From Devosia geojensis (lineage in GTDB: Bacteria > Pseudomonadota > Alphaproteobacteria > Rhizobiales > Devosiaceae), in the NCBI RefSeq assembly GCF_000969415.1, contig NZ_JZEX01000105.1, positions 1 to 50,167 of the forward strand: a DNA stretch of 50,167 bases. Reading direction: 5' to 3'. The notes beneath the pieces were generated by a model that did not search any database, was not told where the DNA came from, and was given only the letters and a program-made list of their open reading frames with translations. This document shows positions 24,202-32,938 of the stretch, piece by piece (the first letter of the stretch is position 1; every line of letters begins with the position of its first letter). A program made the translations under genes and the position numbers.

Positions 24202-24237
24202 GCCGGCACTACGGAGTATCTCGCCGCAGGCGGTGAG

Positions 24238-24390
24238 CACCTCCCCTTCTCCCCTCCTGGGAGAAGGTGTCCGCAGGGCAGATGAGGGGCCGGTTCGGGT
24301 CGAACCATAAATCTCGTGCTTAACGCCGCATCGCAGCCCCCTCATCCGGCGCTCCGCGCCACCTTCTCCCACAAGGGGAGAAGGAAGGGA
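24238..24390. repeat. Dispersed inverted repeat, type R4 (copy 1)
   Basis: Left arm ccttctcccctcctgggaga (24244-24263) and right arm caccttctcccacaaggggag with the inner pair gatgaggggc / gccccctcatc form a long imperfect palindrome. It fills the gap between the convergent M14 and uxuA genes. A related element is at 45119-45231. Confidence 0.72.
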
Positions 24391-24403
24391 GCCAACGCTA
24401 GCC

Positions 24404-25618
24404 TCAGTTCACCCCATACTCCGCGTGTTCCAGCGCCGTGATCACCCCGCGCAGCTCCGCCAGCCCCTTCATCCGCCCGATGGTCGGATAGCCCGGCTGG
24501 GCGCGGCGGTTGAGGTCGTCGAGGATGTCCTGCCCGTGATCGGGGCGCATGGGGATCTGGTGGTCCTTCCGGCCGGCGGCCTTGCGGCGCTTTTCCTCGC
24601 GCACGATCTCCGCGATGAGCGCCACCATGTCCGTGTCGCCGCCCAGATGCTCGGCCTCGTAGAACGATCCCGCGACCTCTGCCCCGTCACGCTTGACGTT
24701 GCGCAGGTGCAGGAAATGCACCCGGTCGCCGAACCGGCGCATCATGCCCGGAAGGTCGTTGTCCGGCCGTGCACCGAGCGAGCCCGAGCAGAACGTCATG
24801 CCGTTGGCGGGACTTTCGACCGCATCGAGGATGGCGGCATAGTCCGCCTCCGTCGACATGACGCGCGGCAGGCCGAGCAGCGGAAACGGCGGATCATCCG
24901 GATGGCAGCAGAGCCGCAGCCCAAGCTTTTCGACATCGGGCACCACGGCCTCGAGGAAATCGATGAAATGCTGGCGCAGGCGCTCGGGCGAGATGCGGTC
25001 ATATTCGCTCAAGTGCCCGCGCACGTCGTCGAGCGTCATCGCTTCGGTCGAACCGGGCAGGCCCATGGTAATGTTGCGCGAGAGTTGTTTCTTGGCCTCG
25101 TCGTCCATGCCGGCGAACCGCCGGCCTGCCTCGTCCGCCACCGCATTGCTGAAATCGGCGCCGGCGCCGGGGCGCTCGAGGATGTGGATGTCGAAGGCGG
25201 CGAAATCGGCGATGTCGAAGCGCATGCACGAGCCGCCATTGGGCAGTTGCCAGCGGATATCGGTGCGCGTCCAGTCGAGCACCGGCATGAAGTTGTAGCA
25301 GATGACCTCGATGCCGCTTTGGGCGAGGTTGCGCATCGAGACCTTCCAGGCCTCGATATGGGCGCGCCACTCGCCCTTCTGCTTCTTGATGTCCTCCGAA
25401 ACCGGCAGGCTCTCAACCACGTCCCAAGTGAGGCCCGAGGGCGTGCCGTCCTTGCGCGTGCCGATCTCGCGATGGCGCTTGGTGATCTCCTCGGGGGTCC
25501 ACACCTGCCCGTTGGGCACGTGGTGAAGGGCGCTGACCACCCCCGTCGCTCCCGCCTGGGTGATGTCGTCGATGCTGGTCAGGTCATGCGGTCCGAACCA
25601 CCGCCATGTCTGCTTCAC
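24404..25618 (-). CDS. uxuA: Mannonate dehydratase
   Basis: Enzyme of 404 residues, full length for UxuA, dehydrating D-mannonate to 2-keto-3-deoxygluconate in hexuronate catabolism. Recognised from the N-terminus MKQTWRWFGPHDLTSIDDIT, the GATGVVSALHHVPNG active-site region, LCCHPDDPPFPLLGLPR (metal-binding His and Cys in the TIM barrel) and MRPDHGQDILDD near the end (a further conserved His). The other hexuronate genes (uxaC, uxuB, kdgK) are not next to it, so it stands alone here. There is a 98-bp leader up to the neighbouring channel gene with no clear operator. Confidence 0.93.
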   Translation of the reverse strand: MKQTWRWFGPHDLTSIDDITQAGATGVVSALHHVPNGQVWTPEEITKRHREIGTRKDGTPSGLTWDVVESLPVSEDIKKQKGEWRAHIEAWKVSMRNLAQSGIEVICYNFMPVLDWTRTDIRWQLPNGGSCMRFDIADFAAFDIHILERPGAGADFSNAVADEAGRRFAGMDDEAKKQLSRNITMGLPGSTEAMTLDDVRGHLSEYDRISPERLRQHFIDFLEAVVPDVEKLGLRLCCHPDDPPFPLLGLPRVMSTEADYAAILDAVESPANGMTFCSGSLGARPDNDLPGMMRRFGDRVHFLHLRNVKRDGAEVAGSFYEAEHLGGDTDMVALIAEIVREEKRRKAAGRKDHQIPMRPDHGQDILDDLNRRAQPGYPTIGRMKGLAELRGVITALEHAEYGVN

Positions 25619-25716
25619 GGGACTATGCCTCCTCTTGTATGGCAGATGCTTGCCATACCCGCAGCGTGTCGGGAAGCCCCTACGCCCAATCGCCGTTCAG
25701 CTGATGGCGATTGGTC

Positions 25717-26334
25717 CTAGCGCATGTCCTTGTCGTAGACGAACTTCGGCATCTCCCACTTGAAGACCAGCGCCGCGACGCGCAGCGGAAAGCCGACGAG
25801 GATGGCGATGATGACGACGAGGTCGGTCGGCAGACCCCACTGCAGGCCGACATAGTAGACGATGCCGGTGACGATCGAGACGGTGGCGTAGAGCTCGCTC
25901 GAGAACACCAGCGGGATGTCGTTGCAGAGCACGTCGCGCAGGATGCCGCCGGTGATGCCGGTGAGCATGCCCGAGAAGATCACGACGATCGGATGATGCC
26001 CCGCCTCCATCGCCACGTTGCAGCCGATGATGGAGAAAGCGACGAGGCCCAGCGCGTCGAGCAGCAGGAACGGCCAGCGCAACCGGTGCGCCACGCGGGC
26101 GATCGCGATGGTAAAGAGCGCCGCTCCGCCCACGATCATCAGCAGATAGGGATTGCGCACCCAGGTCAGCGGATAGTGGTCGAGCAGGATATCACGCATG
26201 GTGCCTCCGCCGAGCGCGGTGACGCAGGCGAGGATGACGACGCCGAACCAGTCCATCTTGCGCCGGCCGGCCGCGAGCGCGGCGCTCATGGCCTCGACGG
26301 TGATCCCGACATAGAAGATGACTGTGAGCAGCAT
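25717..26334 (-). CDS. TRIC-type cation channel family membrane protein
   Basis: Integral membrane protein of 205 residues with about seven hydrophobic helices arranged as an internal duplication. The Gly-Gly-Gly-x2-Arg-Asp motif occurs twice: ALGGGTMRDILL and ITGGILRDVLC, the hallmark of the bacterial TRIC/UPF0126 family (YicG-like), a trimeric cation channel fold. The start at 26334 (MLLTVIFYVG) is preferred over an in-frame extension that overlaps the upstream gene. The secreted hypothetical gene lies 7 bp upstream on the same strand, so they form a two-gene operon. Confidence 0.85.
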   Translation of the reverse strand: MLLTVIFYVGITVEAMSAALAAGRRKMDWFGVVILACVTALGGGTMRDILLDHYPLTWVRNPYLLMIVGGAALFTIAIARVAHRLRWPFLLLDALGLVAFSIIGCNVAMEAGHHPIVVIFSGMLTGITGGILRDVLCNDIPLVFSSELYATVSIVTGIVYYVGLQWGLPTDLVVIIAILVGFPLRVAALVFKWEMPKFVYDKDMR

Positions 26335-26341
26335 GATCCTG

Positions 26342-26797
26342 CTATTCGGGAATGTTGATGGCGCGGACGAGCCAATAGGTGACCGCACACGAGCGGTCCG
26401 TGCAATAGGCGTTCATCCACACCTCGCCGTCGCCGAACATCACGCCGTCGGCATTGACGAAGAGATCGGCGTAGACCTGGCTCGTGACGGCTTCGACAAC
26501 TTCCGGCGTGACGATCTCGTCGTAACGCGCGACGAACTCCTCCTCGCCCGCGATCGCGATCCGGCGCCCGTCGAGGGTGATGTTGAGAGGATAGCGCACC
26601 AGCGAGGCGACCGTCGCCTTGTCCTGCGTCTCGACCGCATCCTGAAGCACCTCGAACGCGGCGGCAAACGTGTCGCTGCCGCCGAGGAGGGACTCGATCC
26701 GCCCGTTGACGTCCTCGACGCTCTGGGCGCTCGCCGTCGTCAGCGAAGCGGCCAGCAACATGCCCGCAACGATGATCCCGCCGATGAACTTGCCCAT
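26342..26797 (-). CDS. Hypothetical secreted protein
   Basis: Protein of 151 residues with a clear Sec signal peptide (MGKFIGGIIVAGMLLAASLT, cut after TASA before QSVED). The mature part is acidic with alternating predicted helices and strands (LQDAVETQDKATVASLVRYP, FGDGEVWMNAYC). It ends with a Cys pair, MNAYCTDRSCAVTYW, that could form a disulfide in the periplasm. The layout is reminiscent of NTF2-like or DUF-type small periplasmic domains, but I cannot assign a family. It is cotranscribed with the TRIC channel gene. Confidence 0.75.
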   Translation of the reverse strand: MGKFIGGIIVAGMLLAASLTTASAQSVEDVNGRIESLLGGSDTFAAAFEVLQDAVETQDKATVASLVRYPLNITLDGRRIAIAGEEEFVARYDEIVTPEVVEAVTSQVYADLFVNADGVMFGDGEVWMNAYCTDRSCAVTYWLVRAINIPE

Positions 26798-26908
26798 GAT
26801 GCCCCCGAACGCGTCGTCAAAACCGGTTTGCCCTTTCGGCCCTTATATCTCCTATTGGCAGGCGGTACAGCCTTGCTGCGGGCAAGCGGTTAAGACCGGA
26901 GGAAAGCC

Positions 26909-27535
26909 ATGCGCAAACCGCAAAGCGTCAGGTCGCTCGAAACCTTTGGGCGCGTGCGCCTGTCGAAGAGCTTCTTCATGCGCGATTTCCTCTATTCGGA
27001 AATCTCGGCCGTCCATTCGATCCCCAACATCCCCGACGACCCGGACCTCGCCATCGTCGCGGGCATCCGGCTCTGCGAGGAGCTGCTGGAGCCGCTGCAG
27101 GCGCGGTTCGGACGCATCTCCATCCGCTCGTCCTACCGCTCGCCGGCGGTCAACCGCTTCGGCAACGAGAACAAATTGAACTGCGGCAGCAACGAGAGCA
27201 ATTTCGCCGGCCACATCTGGGACCGGCGCGACGCCGACGGCAATATGGGCGCCACCGCCTGCGTCGTCGTCAACAGCTTCATCCCCTACTACCAGCGCAC
27301 CGGCCACTGGGAGGCGATGGCCTGGTGGGTGCACGACCACCTGCCCTATGACGACATGGAATTCTTCCCCCACTACGCCGCCTTCAATCTCGGCTGGCGG
27401 GAAACCCGCAAGCGCGGCATCTACAGCTTCATCCCGCCCCGGCGCGGGTGGCTGACGAAACCGGGGATGGAGAATGCTGCAGGGGACCACAGCGCGGAGT
27501 ATGCGGAGATTTTGCGGGAGGTGGATGCGGGCTGA
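26909..27535 (+). CDS. Hypothetical protein resembling D,D-peptidase (M15-like) fold
   Basis: Protein of 208 residues, cytosolic by sequence (no signal peptide). Motif SIRSSYRSPAVN followed by NESNFAGHIWDRRDADG resembles the S-x-R-S...H-x6-D zinc-binding pattern of M15 D-Ala-D-Ala carboxypeptidases. A later WWVHDHLPYDD could give the third His. It begins RKPQSVRSLETFGRVRLSKS. The C-terminal part (RGIYSFIPPRRGWLTKPGMEN) is conserved-looking but unfamiliar. The ggaggaaagcc ribosome site supports the ATG at 26909. The gene is followed directly by an R3 repeat. Assignment to M15 is tentative. Confidence 0.6.
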   Translation: MRKPQSVRSLETFGRVRLSKSFFMRDFLYSEISAVHSIPNIPDDPDLAIVAGIRLCEELLEPLQARFGRISIRSSYRSPAVNRFGNENKLNCGSNESNFAGHIWDRRDADGNMGATACVVVNSFIPYYQRTGHWEAMAWWVHDHLPYDDMEFFPHYAAFNLGWRETRKRGIYSFIPPRRGWLTKPGMENAAGDHSAEYAEILREVDAG

Positions 27536-27540
27536 GGTGC

Positions 27541-27665
27541 ACGCCCTCGTGGTTCGAGGCTCCGCTTCGCTTCGCACCTCACCATGAGGGCTGTTGCAGG
27601 TTCCGGAGAGGCCCAGTAGCCCTCATGGTGAGGTGCGCCACAGGCGCCTCGAACCACGAGGGCGT
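27541..27665. repeat. Dispersed long inverted repeat, type R3 (copy 2)
   Basis: Outer arms 27541-27559 (acgccctcgtggttcgagg) and 27647-27665 are exact reverse complements. Inner arms cctcaccatgagggct and agccctcatggtgagg repeat the structure seen at 5948-6081. It occupies the whole gap between two convergent genes and could act as a bidirectional terminator. Confidence 0.88.
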
Positions 27666-27682
27666 GGCACCCTGCTGGCCGG

Positions 27683-28015
27683 CTACAGGAAATCCGCCCT
27701 ATGCGGCGTGAAGACGTCGACGAGCCGCCCGGCCTCCAGCGCCACCACCCCGTGCTCGAGCCCTGAAGGCACGATGAAGCTGCCGCCCTTCCCGACGACC
27801 TGCGTCTGCCCATCGATTGTTACTTCGAACCGGCCCTCGGCCACGTAGCTCACCTGAATGTGCGGGTGCGAGTGCAGCGCGCCGACGGCGCCCTTGTCGA
27901 ACCCGAACTCTACCTGCATGAGCTCGGGCGTATGGATGAGCACCCGGCGGCGGTTGCCATTGCCGAGCTCGGTCCAGGCGGTTTCCTCGGGTTGCGCGAC
28001 GAGCTTCGTGGTCAT
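27683..28015 (-). CDS. Small cupin-domain protein (KdgF-like)
   Basis: Single-domain cupin of 110 residues. Motif 1 is ALHSHPHIQVSYVAEGRFEV and motif 2 is GGSFIVPSGLEHGVVALEAG. They supply the usual metal ligands (two His and a Gln/Glu in motif 1, one His in motif 2). Cupins of this size next to uronate genes include KdgF, which linearises unsaturated uronates, and uxuA is 3 kb away, but they are not in one operon. It has a strong ggaggaaacgt ribosome site and is divergent from yejB. The substrate cannot be stated from sequence alone. Confidence 0.82.
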   Translation of the reverse strand: MTTKLVAQPEETAWTELGNGNRRRVLIHTPELMQVEFGFDKGAVGALHSHPHIQVSYVAEGRFEVTIDGQTQVVGKGGSFIVPSGLEHGVVALEAGRLVDVFTPHRADFL

Positions 28016-28237
28016 ACGTTTCCTCCGTCTCTCCTAAGGCGGGTAGCATATCGGAGGCGTGCTGGCGAGCCGGATGCCAGCGAGGTTGTAACACCAATTC
28101 GCCGCGCGCTTGCCAAGGCGGAACGAACATGGTGCATTCGGGCAAAGCCCCTCACCGCATGGTGATTTGCCTCCGCCGCGCCGCCGGCGCGAGGCTTCAG
28201 GAGGGTCAATGCCCGGACTGGCCGGGCCGGAGAAACG

Positions 28238-29344
28238 ATGGCCGCCTATATCCTGCGCCGCCTGGCCCTGATGATCCCGACGCTCTTCGGCATCATGGTC
28301 GTCTCCTTCGTCATCGTGCAGTTCGCCCCCGGCGGTCCGGTCGAACAGACCATTGCCCGCATGAGCGGCACGGCCGTCGGCGCCACCGAGCGCGTGACGG
28401 GCAGCTCCGCGGGCGATTTCGCCGGGCAGGCCCAGCCAGGCCAGAACATCGGCGGCTCCAGCGCTTACCGCGGCTCGCGCGGGCTCTCGCCCGAGCTGAT
28501 CGCCCGCATCGAAGCCCAGTTCGGCTTCGACAAGCCGCCGCTCGAGCGCTTCTTTGCGATGATCGGCAACTATCTGCGCTTCGATTTCGGCCGCAGCTAC
28601 TACCGCGATATCTCGGTCGTCGACCTCATTCTCGAGAAGATGCCCGTCTCGATCTCATTGGGCCTCTGGATGACGCTCATCGCCTACGGCATCTCGATCC
28701 CATTGGGGATCAGGAAGGCGGTCAAGGACGGTACGCGTTTCGATGTGTGGACATCGACGATCGTCGTCGTCGGCTACGCCGTTCCCGGATTCCTCATAGC
28801 GATCCTTCTGATCGTGCTCTTTGCCGGCGGCAGCTTCTGGTCGATCTTCCCGTTGCGCGGGCTCACCTCTTCGGGCTGGGAAACCATGCCGTGGCACCAG
28901 CAGGTGCTCGACTATTTCTGGCACCTGGTGCTGCCCATCGCCTCAATGGCGCTCGGCGCCTTCGCCACGACCACGCTTCTGACCAAGAACTCCTTCCTCG
29001 ACGAGATCGGCAAGCAGTACGTCGTCACTGCCCGCGCCAAGGGGCTGACGGAACGCCAGGTGCTGTACGGCCACGTCTTCCGCAACGCCATGATGCTGAT
29101 CATCGCCGCCTTCCCGGCCGCGTTCGTTTCGGCGTTCTTTACCGGCTCGCTCCTCATCGAGACGATCTTCTCGCTCGACGGGCTCGGTCTCCTCGGCTTC
29201 GAGGCGATCACCAGCCGCGACTATCCGGTGGTCTTTGCCACGCTCTACATCTTCTCGCTCCTGGGGATGGTCATCGGGCTGATCTCCGACCTTGCCTATA
29301 TGTGGGTAGACCCGCGCATCGACTTCGAGAGCCGCGAAGTATGA
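28238..29344 (+). CDS. yejB: Oligopeptide/microcin C ABC transporter permease YejB
   Basis: Inner-membrane permease of 368 residues, DppB family. It has a first membrane helix at residues 8-30 (LALMIPTLFGIMVVSFVIVQ), the YejB-typical long periplasmic loop (residues about 35-100, GGPVEQTIARMSG to AYRGSRGLSPELI), and the EAA loop TARAKGLTERQVLYGHVFRN. The ATG is preceded by ggagaaacg. It overlaps yejE by four bases (atga). In E. coli the Yej system imports antimicrobial peptides such as microcin C; here peptides or peptidoglycan fragments are likely. Confidence 0.92.
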   Translation: MAAYILRRLALMIPTLFGIMVVSFVIVQFAPGGPVEQTIARMSGTAVGATERVTGSSAGDFAGQAQPGQNIGGSSAYRGSRGLSPELIARIEAQFGFDKPPLERFFAMIGNYLRFDFGRSYYRDISVVDLILEKMPVSISLGLWMTLIAYGISIPLGIRKAVKDGTRFDVWTSTIVVVGYAVPGFLIAILLIVLFAGGSFWSIFPLRGLTSSGWETMPWHQQVLDYFWHLVLPIASMALGAFATTTLLTKNSFLDEIGKQYVVTARAKGLTERQVLYGHVFRNAMMLIIAAFPAAFVSAFFTGSLLIETIFSLDGLGLLGFEAITSRDYPVVFATLYIFSLLGMVIGLISDLAYMWVDPRIDFESREV

Positions 29345-30477
29345 ACGAGGTCGCGACACGCCCCACTGATGCCCGCCCCGCCGGCTGGCTCTCGCCGATC
29401 AACCGGCGCCGGCAGGAGAACTTCCGCCGCAATCGGCGCGGCTGGTGGTCGTTCTGGATCTTCCTTGCGCTCTTTCTCGTGACGCTCGGCGCCGAATTCA
29501 TCGCCAACGACCGGCCGATCATCGCCATGTACAAGGGCGAGCTGCTGGTGCCCGCCTTCATCAACTATCCGGAAGCCAAGTTCGGCGGGTTCCTCGCGCT
29601 CACCGACTACCGCAATCCCCTCAACTACGAAGAAATCGAGGCCAATGGCTGGATGATCTGGCCGCCCATCCGCTTCTCCTACGGCACCGTCGACAGCCAG
29701 GTGCCCGTGCCCTTCCCCTCCCCGCCCTCCTGGACGATGACTTGGGAGGAGAACTGCTCGGCCCTGCCCATGGGGCTCGCGGACCCGCTCTGCATCAACG
29801 GCAACATGCATTGGCTGGGCACCGATGGCAGCGGGCGGGATGTGCTGGCGCGCCTCATCTACGGCTTTCGCATCTCGATCCTCTTCGGCCTGACGCTGAC
29901 CATCATCTCCTCGGTCATCGGCGTCGCCGCCGGCGCGGTGCAAGGCTATTTCGGCGGCTGGACCGACCTCGTCTTCCAGCGCTTTATCGAGATCTGGACG
30001 GCGATCCCCTCGCTCTACGTGCTGCTCATCATCTCGAGCGTCATTGCCCCGAGCTTCTGGGTGCTTTTGGGCATATTGCTGCTCTTCTCATGGGTGGCGC
30101 TCGTCGGGATCGTGCGCGCCGAGTTCCTGCGCGGTCGCAATTTCGAATACATCGCGGCGGCCCGCGCGCTCGGTGTCTCCAACGCCACCATCATGCTGCG
30201 GCACCTCCTGCCCAACGCGATGGTCGCGACGCTCACGTTCATGCCCTTCATCCTCTCGGGGTCGGTGGCGACGCTTACTTCCCTCGATTTCCTCGGCTTC
30301 GGCCTGCCGCTCGGCTCGCCATCGCTCGGCGAGCTGCTTGCGCAAGGCAAGAACAATCTGCAGGCGCCCTGGCTCGCCATCACCGGGTTCGTCACCATAT
30401 CGGTGATGCTGACCCTCCTCGTCTTCATCGGTGAAGCCGTGCGCGACGCCTTCGACCCGAGGAAGACCCTGCGGTGA
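29341..30477 (+). CDS. yejE: Oligopeptide/microcin C ABC transporter permease YejE
   Basis: Permease of 378 residues, DppC family with the YejE-specific N-terminal extension. It has a cytosolic RRRQENFRRNRRGWWSFWIF segment, one membrane helix, then a long periplasmic domain (about residues 60-160, GGFLALTDYRNPLNYEEIEA) before the core. The EAA loop is FLRGRNFEYIAAARALGVSN. It starts inside the yejB stop. In most genomes yejF follows directly; here two unrelated genes intervene. Confidence 0.92.
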   Translation: MNEVATRPTDARPAGWLSPINRRRQENFRRNRRGWWSFWIFLALFLVTLGAEFIANDRPIIAMYKGELLVPAFINYPEAKFGGFLALTDYRNPLNYEEIEANGWMIWPPIRFSYGTVDSQVPVPFPSPPSWTMTWEENCSALPMGLADPLCINGNMHWLGTDGSGRDVLARLIYGFRISILFGLTLTIISSVIGVAAGAVQGYFGGWTDLVFQRFIEIWTAIPSLYVLLIISSVIAPSFWVLLGILLLFSWVALVGIVRAEFLRGRNFEYIAAARALGVSNATIMLRHLLPNAMVATLTFMPFILSGSVATLTSLDFLGFGLPLGSPSLGELLAQGKNNLQAPWLAITGFVTISVMLTLLVFIGEAVRDAFDPRKTLR

Positions 30478-30520
30478 GTTGTGATATATTGGTACGAGCG
30501 GCACCCAGTGGAGTCGGGAA

Positions 30521-30760
30521 ATGAACAAGATCGTGCTCGAACATTACCCGGTCGAAAAACTGCCCGACGACCTCAAGGCGGCCGTCGGTCACGAGGGGCG
30601 GGTTACCCTTACCATCGAGCGGGAACGTTCGCCCCTCGATAGAGACGCACTGGTGGCGCAACTGCGAGAAGAAAAGAAACGCATGACCGCCGAACAGGGC
30701 CGCACTCTCGCGGAAATCGTTGCTGAGGTCCGGTCCCTGCGTGACGAGTGGGATGATTGA
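30521..30760 (+). CDS. Probable antitoxin of a PIN-domain toxin-antitoxin pair
   Basis: Protein of 79 residues. The N-terminal half (MNKIVLEHYPVEKLPDDLKA) and VGHEGRVTLTIERE look like a short beta-strand DNA-binding or dimerisation module. The C-terminal half is a charged helix (LVAQLREEKKRMTAEQGRTL, then AEIVAEVRSLRDEWDD), the usual toxin-wrapping tail. The stop overlaps the start of the PIN gene by one base. It lies 43 bp after yejE, preceded by the AT-rich stretch gtgatatattgg, which may hold a promoter. The identification rests mainly on its size and position. Confidence 0.68.
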   Translation: MNKIVLEHYPVEKLPDDLKAAVGHEGRVTLTIERERSPLDRDALVAQLREEKKRMTAEQGRTLAEIVAEVRSLRDEWDD

Positions 30761-31266
30761 TGGCTGCCATATCGCGGCTTTATCTCGATACCAACATCTT
30801 CATCGCATTTAAGGAAACTGGAGGCGAAATCGGACAACTGCTGGTCGACTTGATCGCTGCGGTACCGCTGGATGACCGCCCATTCCTGGTCACGAGCGAG
30901 CTGACGCTTGCCGAGCTGTTGACAAAGCCGTTGTCCGATGGACGAAAGCAGATCGCCGAGGAATACGATGGCTGGTTGGTCCCGAGCCGGTGGCTTTCGG
31001 TCGAACCGGTCACGCGTGAGGTCTTGAGGACATCCGCACGTGTTCGTGCGCGCTACAAGTCGATCAAGTTGCCCGACGCCATTCACCTATCCACGGCGCT
31101 CGGACATGGCTGTTCTCATCTGCTGACGGCCGATACGGGCATCCGGGAGAGCTATGATCTCGCTCCCGCCGAGCACGGCACATCCCACCGCACCGCATCG
31201 TTGTCGGTCCTTCGCCCGGAAACGGATGTCGTGCGCGGCATCATCGCCGGTCTGGCTGGCAAATGA
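30760..31266 (+). CDS. PIN-domain ribonuclease toxin, VapC-like
   Basis: Protein of 168 residues with the PIN acidic quartet: D in LYLDTNIFIAF, E in TSELTLAELL, D in KLPDAIHLSTAL and D in LLTADTGI. These bind Mg2+/Mn2+ for RNA cleavage; VapC toxins cut tRNA or rRNA. It begins at the ATG at 30760, one base into the antitoxin stop; a TTG at 30757 is possible. Its own stop overlaps the yejF start (atga). The C-terminal roughly 35 residues beyond the PIN fold (HGTSHRTASLSVLRPETDVV) are unfamiliar. Confidence 0.85.
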   Translation: MAAISRLYLDTNIFIAFKETGGEIGQLLVDLIAAVPLDDRPFLVTSELTLAELLTKPLSDGRKQIAEEYDGWLVPSRWLSVEPVTREVLRTSARVRARYKSIKLPDAIHLSTALGHGCSHLLTADTGIRESYDLAPAEHGTSHRTASLSVLRPETDVVRGIIAGLAGK

Positions 31267-32870
31267 CCGATCCCCTCCTTTCGATCCGCGACCTCCACGT
31301 GCGCTTTGGCGAGACCGAAGCGGTCAAGGGCGTGTCGTTCGACGTCATGCCCGGCGAGACCGTGGCCCTTGTCGGCGAGAGCGGCTCGGGCAAGTCGGTG
31401 ACGGCGCTTTCTGTTCTCAAGCTCCTGCCCTACCCCGCGGCCTCGCACCCAAGGGGCGAAATCCGCTTCAAGGGTCGGGATCTCATGAAGGCGAACGAGG
31501 CGGAGCTGCGCCAGGTGCGCGGCAACGACATCTCGATGATCTTCCAGGAGCCGATGACCTCGCTCAACCCGGTCCACACCATCGAGCGGCAGGTGGGCGA
31601 GGTACTCGCCGTCCACCGGGGCCTCAGACCCAACGCGGCGCGGGCGCGGACCATCGAATTGCTGACGCAGGTCGGCATTCCCGATCCCGAAAGACGCCTC
31701 GGAGCCTACCCGCACCAACTCTCCGGCGGCCAGCGCCAGCGGGTGATGATCGCCATGGCGCTCGCTAACGAGCCGGACCTGCTGATCGCCGACGAGCCGA
31801 CGACGGCGCTCGACGTGACCGTACAGGCGCAGATACTCACCCTCCTCCGGGACCTGCAGCAGCGCCTCGGCATGGCTATGCTGTTCATCACCCATGACCT
31901 TTCGATCGTCAGGAAGCTCGCCGACCGCACCTGCGTGATAACCGGGGGCGAGATCGTCGAGGCCGGCGAGACGCAGGCGATCTTCGCCGAACCCCGGCAC
32001 GCCTATACCCGCCACCTGATGGCCGCAGAGCCCAGGGGTCGGCCGGCACCTGCCGCCGGCGAGCGCATGATCGTCGAGGCGAACGACCTCAAGGTCTGGT
32101 TCCCGATCAAGGCGGGGTTGCTGCGCCGCACGGTCGGACATGTCAAAGCCGTCGACGGCGTCGACATCACCATCCGCGAGGGGGAGACGGTCGGCATCGT
32201 CGGCGAAAGCGGCTCGGGCAAGTCGACGCTCGGCCGGGCATTGCTGCGGCTTGTCTCCTCCGAGGGGCGGATCGTCCTCCTCGGCGACGACGTGCAGCGC
32301 AAATCCTGGAAGGCCATGCGGCCCTTGCGCGCCGACATGCAGATCGTCTTCCAGGACCCCTACGGGTCGCTGAGCCCGCGCATGTCCGTCGACGACATCG
32401 TCGCCGAAGGCCTCAAGGTCCATGCGCCGGGGATCGGCGCGGCCGAGCGTGAGGCACGTGTCATCGCGGCGCTGAGGGACGTTGGCCTCGATCCCGAGGC
32501 TCGCCACCGTTACCCGCACGAGTTCTCCGGCGGCCAGCGCCAGCGCGTCGCCATCGCCCGCGCCATGGTGCTCGCTCCGAGGTTCCTCGTGCTCGATGAG
32601 CCGACCTCGGCCCTCGACGTCTCGATCCAGGCCCAGATCGTCGACCTCTTGCGCGACCTGCAGGCGGCCAAGGGATTGACCTACATGTTCATCTCCCACG
32701 ACCTGAAGGTCGTGCGCGCGCTCGCCAACCGTGTGGTGGTGATGAAGGACGGGAGGATCGTCGAGGAGGGCACGGCCGCCGACATCTTCGAGCGGCCGCG
32801 CGAGGCTTACACCAAAGCCCTCCTCGCCGCCGCCCTCGACCTTGCCGTGGTCGAGGCTGCCCGCACGTGA
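31263..32870 (+). CDS. yejF: Oligopeptide/microcin C ABC transporter ATPase YejF (duplicated)
   Basis: Double ATPase of 535 residues, two ABC domains in one chain (DppD- and DppF-like). Walker A motifs are at 38-45 (GESGSGKS) and about 314-321. Each half has a signature ([30 protein letters not shown]) and a Walker B ([24 protein letters not shown]). After each domain lies the oligopeptide-binding C-terminal strip ([26 protein letters not shown]). Its start codon overlaps the PIN toxin stop by four bases, so its translation may depend on the toxin gene being read. Confidence 0.93.
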   Translation: MTDPLLSIRDLHVRFGETEAVKGVSFDVMPGETVALVGESGSGKSVTALSVLKLLPYPAASHPRGEIRFKGRDLMKANEAELRQVRGNDISMIFQEPMTSLNPVHTIERQVGEVLAVHRGLRPNAARARTIELLTQVGIPDPERRLGAYPHQLSGGQRQRVMIAMALANEPDLLIADEPTTALDVTVQAQILTLLRDLQQRLGMAMLFITHDLSIVRKLADRTCVITGGEIVEAGETQAIFAEPRHAYTRHLMAAEPRGRPAPAAGERMIVEANDLKVWFPIKAGLLRRTVGHVKAVDGVDITIREGETVGIVGESGSGKSTLGRALLRLVSSEGRIVLLGDDVQRKSWKAMRPLRADMQIVFQDPYGSLSPRMSVDDIVAEGLKVHAPGIGAAEREARVIAALRDVGLDPEARHRYPHEFSGGQRQRVAIARAMVLAPRFLVLDEPTSALDVSIQAQIVDLLRDLQAAKGLTYMFISHDLKVVRALANRVVVMKDGRIVEEGTAADIFERPREAYTKALLAAALDLAVVEAART

Positions 32871-32938
32871 CCGCCTGTGGACAGTGCCGGCCCATGCACT
32901 AAACTCGGCTCAACGAACAGATAGCTTCAGGACTCCCG

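Noticed and set aside
28061..28081. gctggc/gccagc hairpin between the cupin gene and yejB as a terminator
   Set aside because: The stem is only 6 bp with a 9-base loop and no T-tract, and the flanking genes are divergent, so no terminator is expected.
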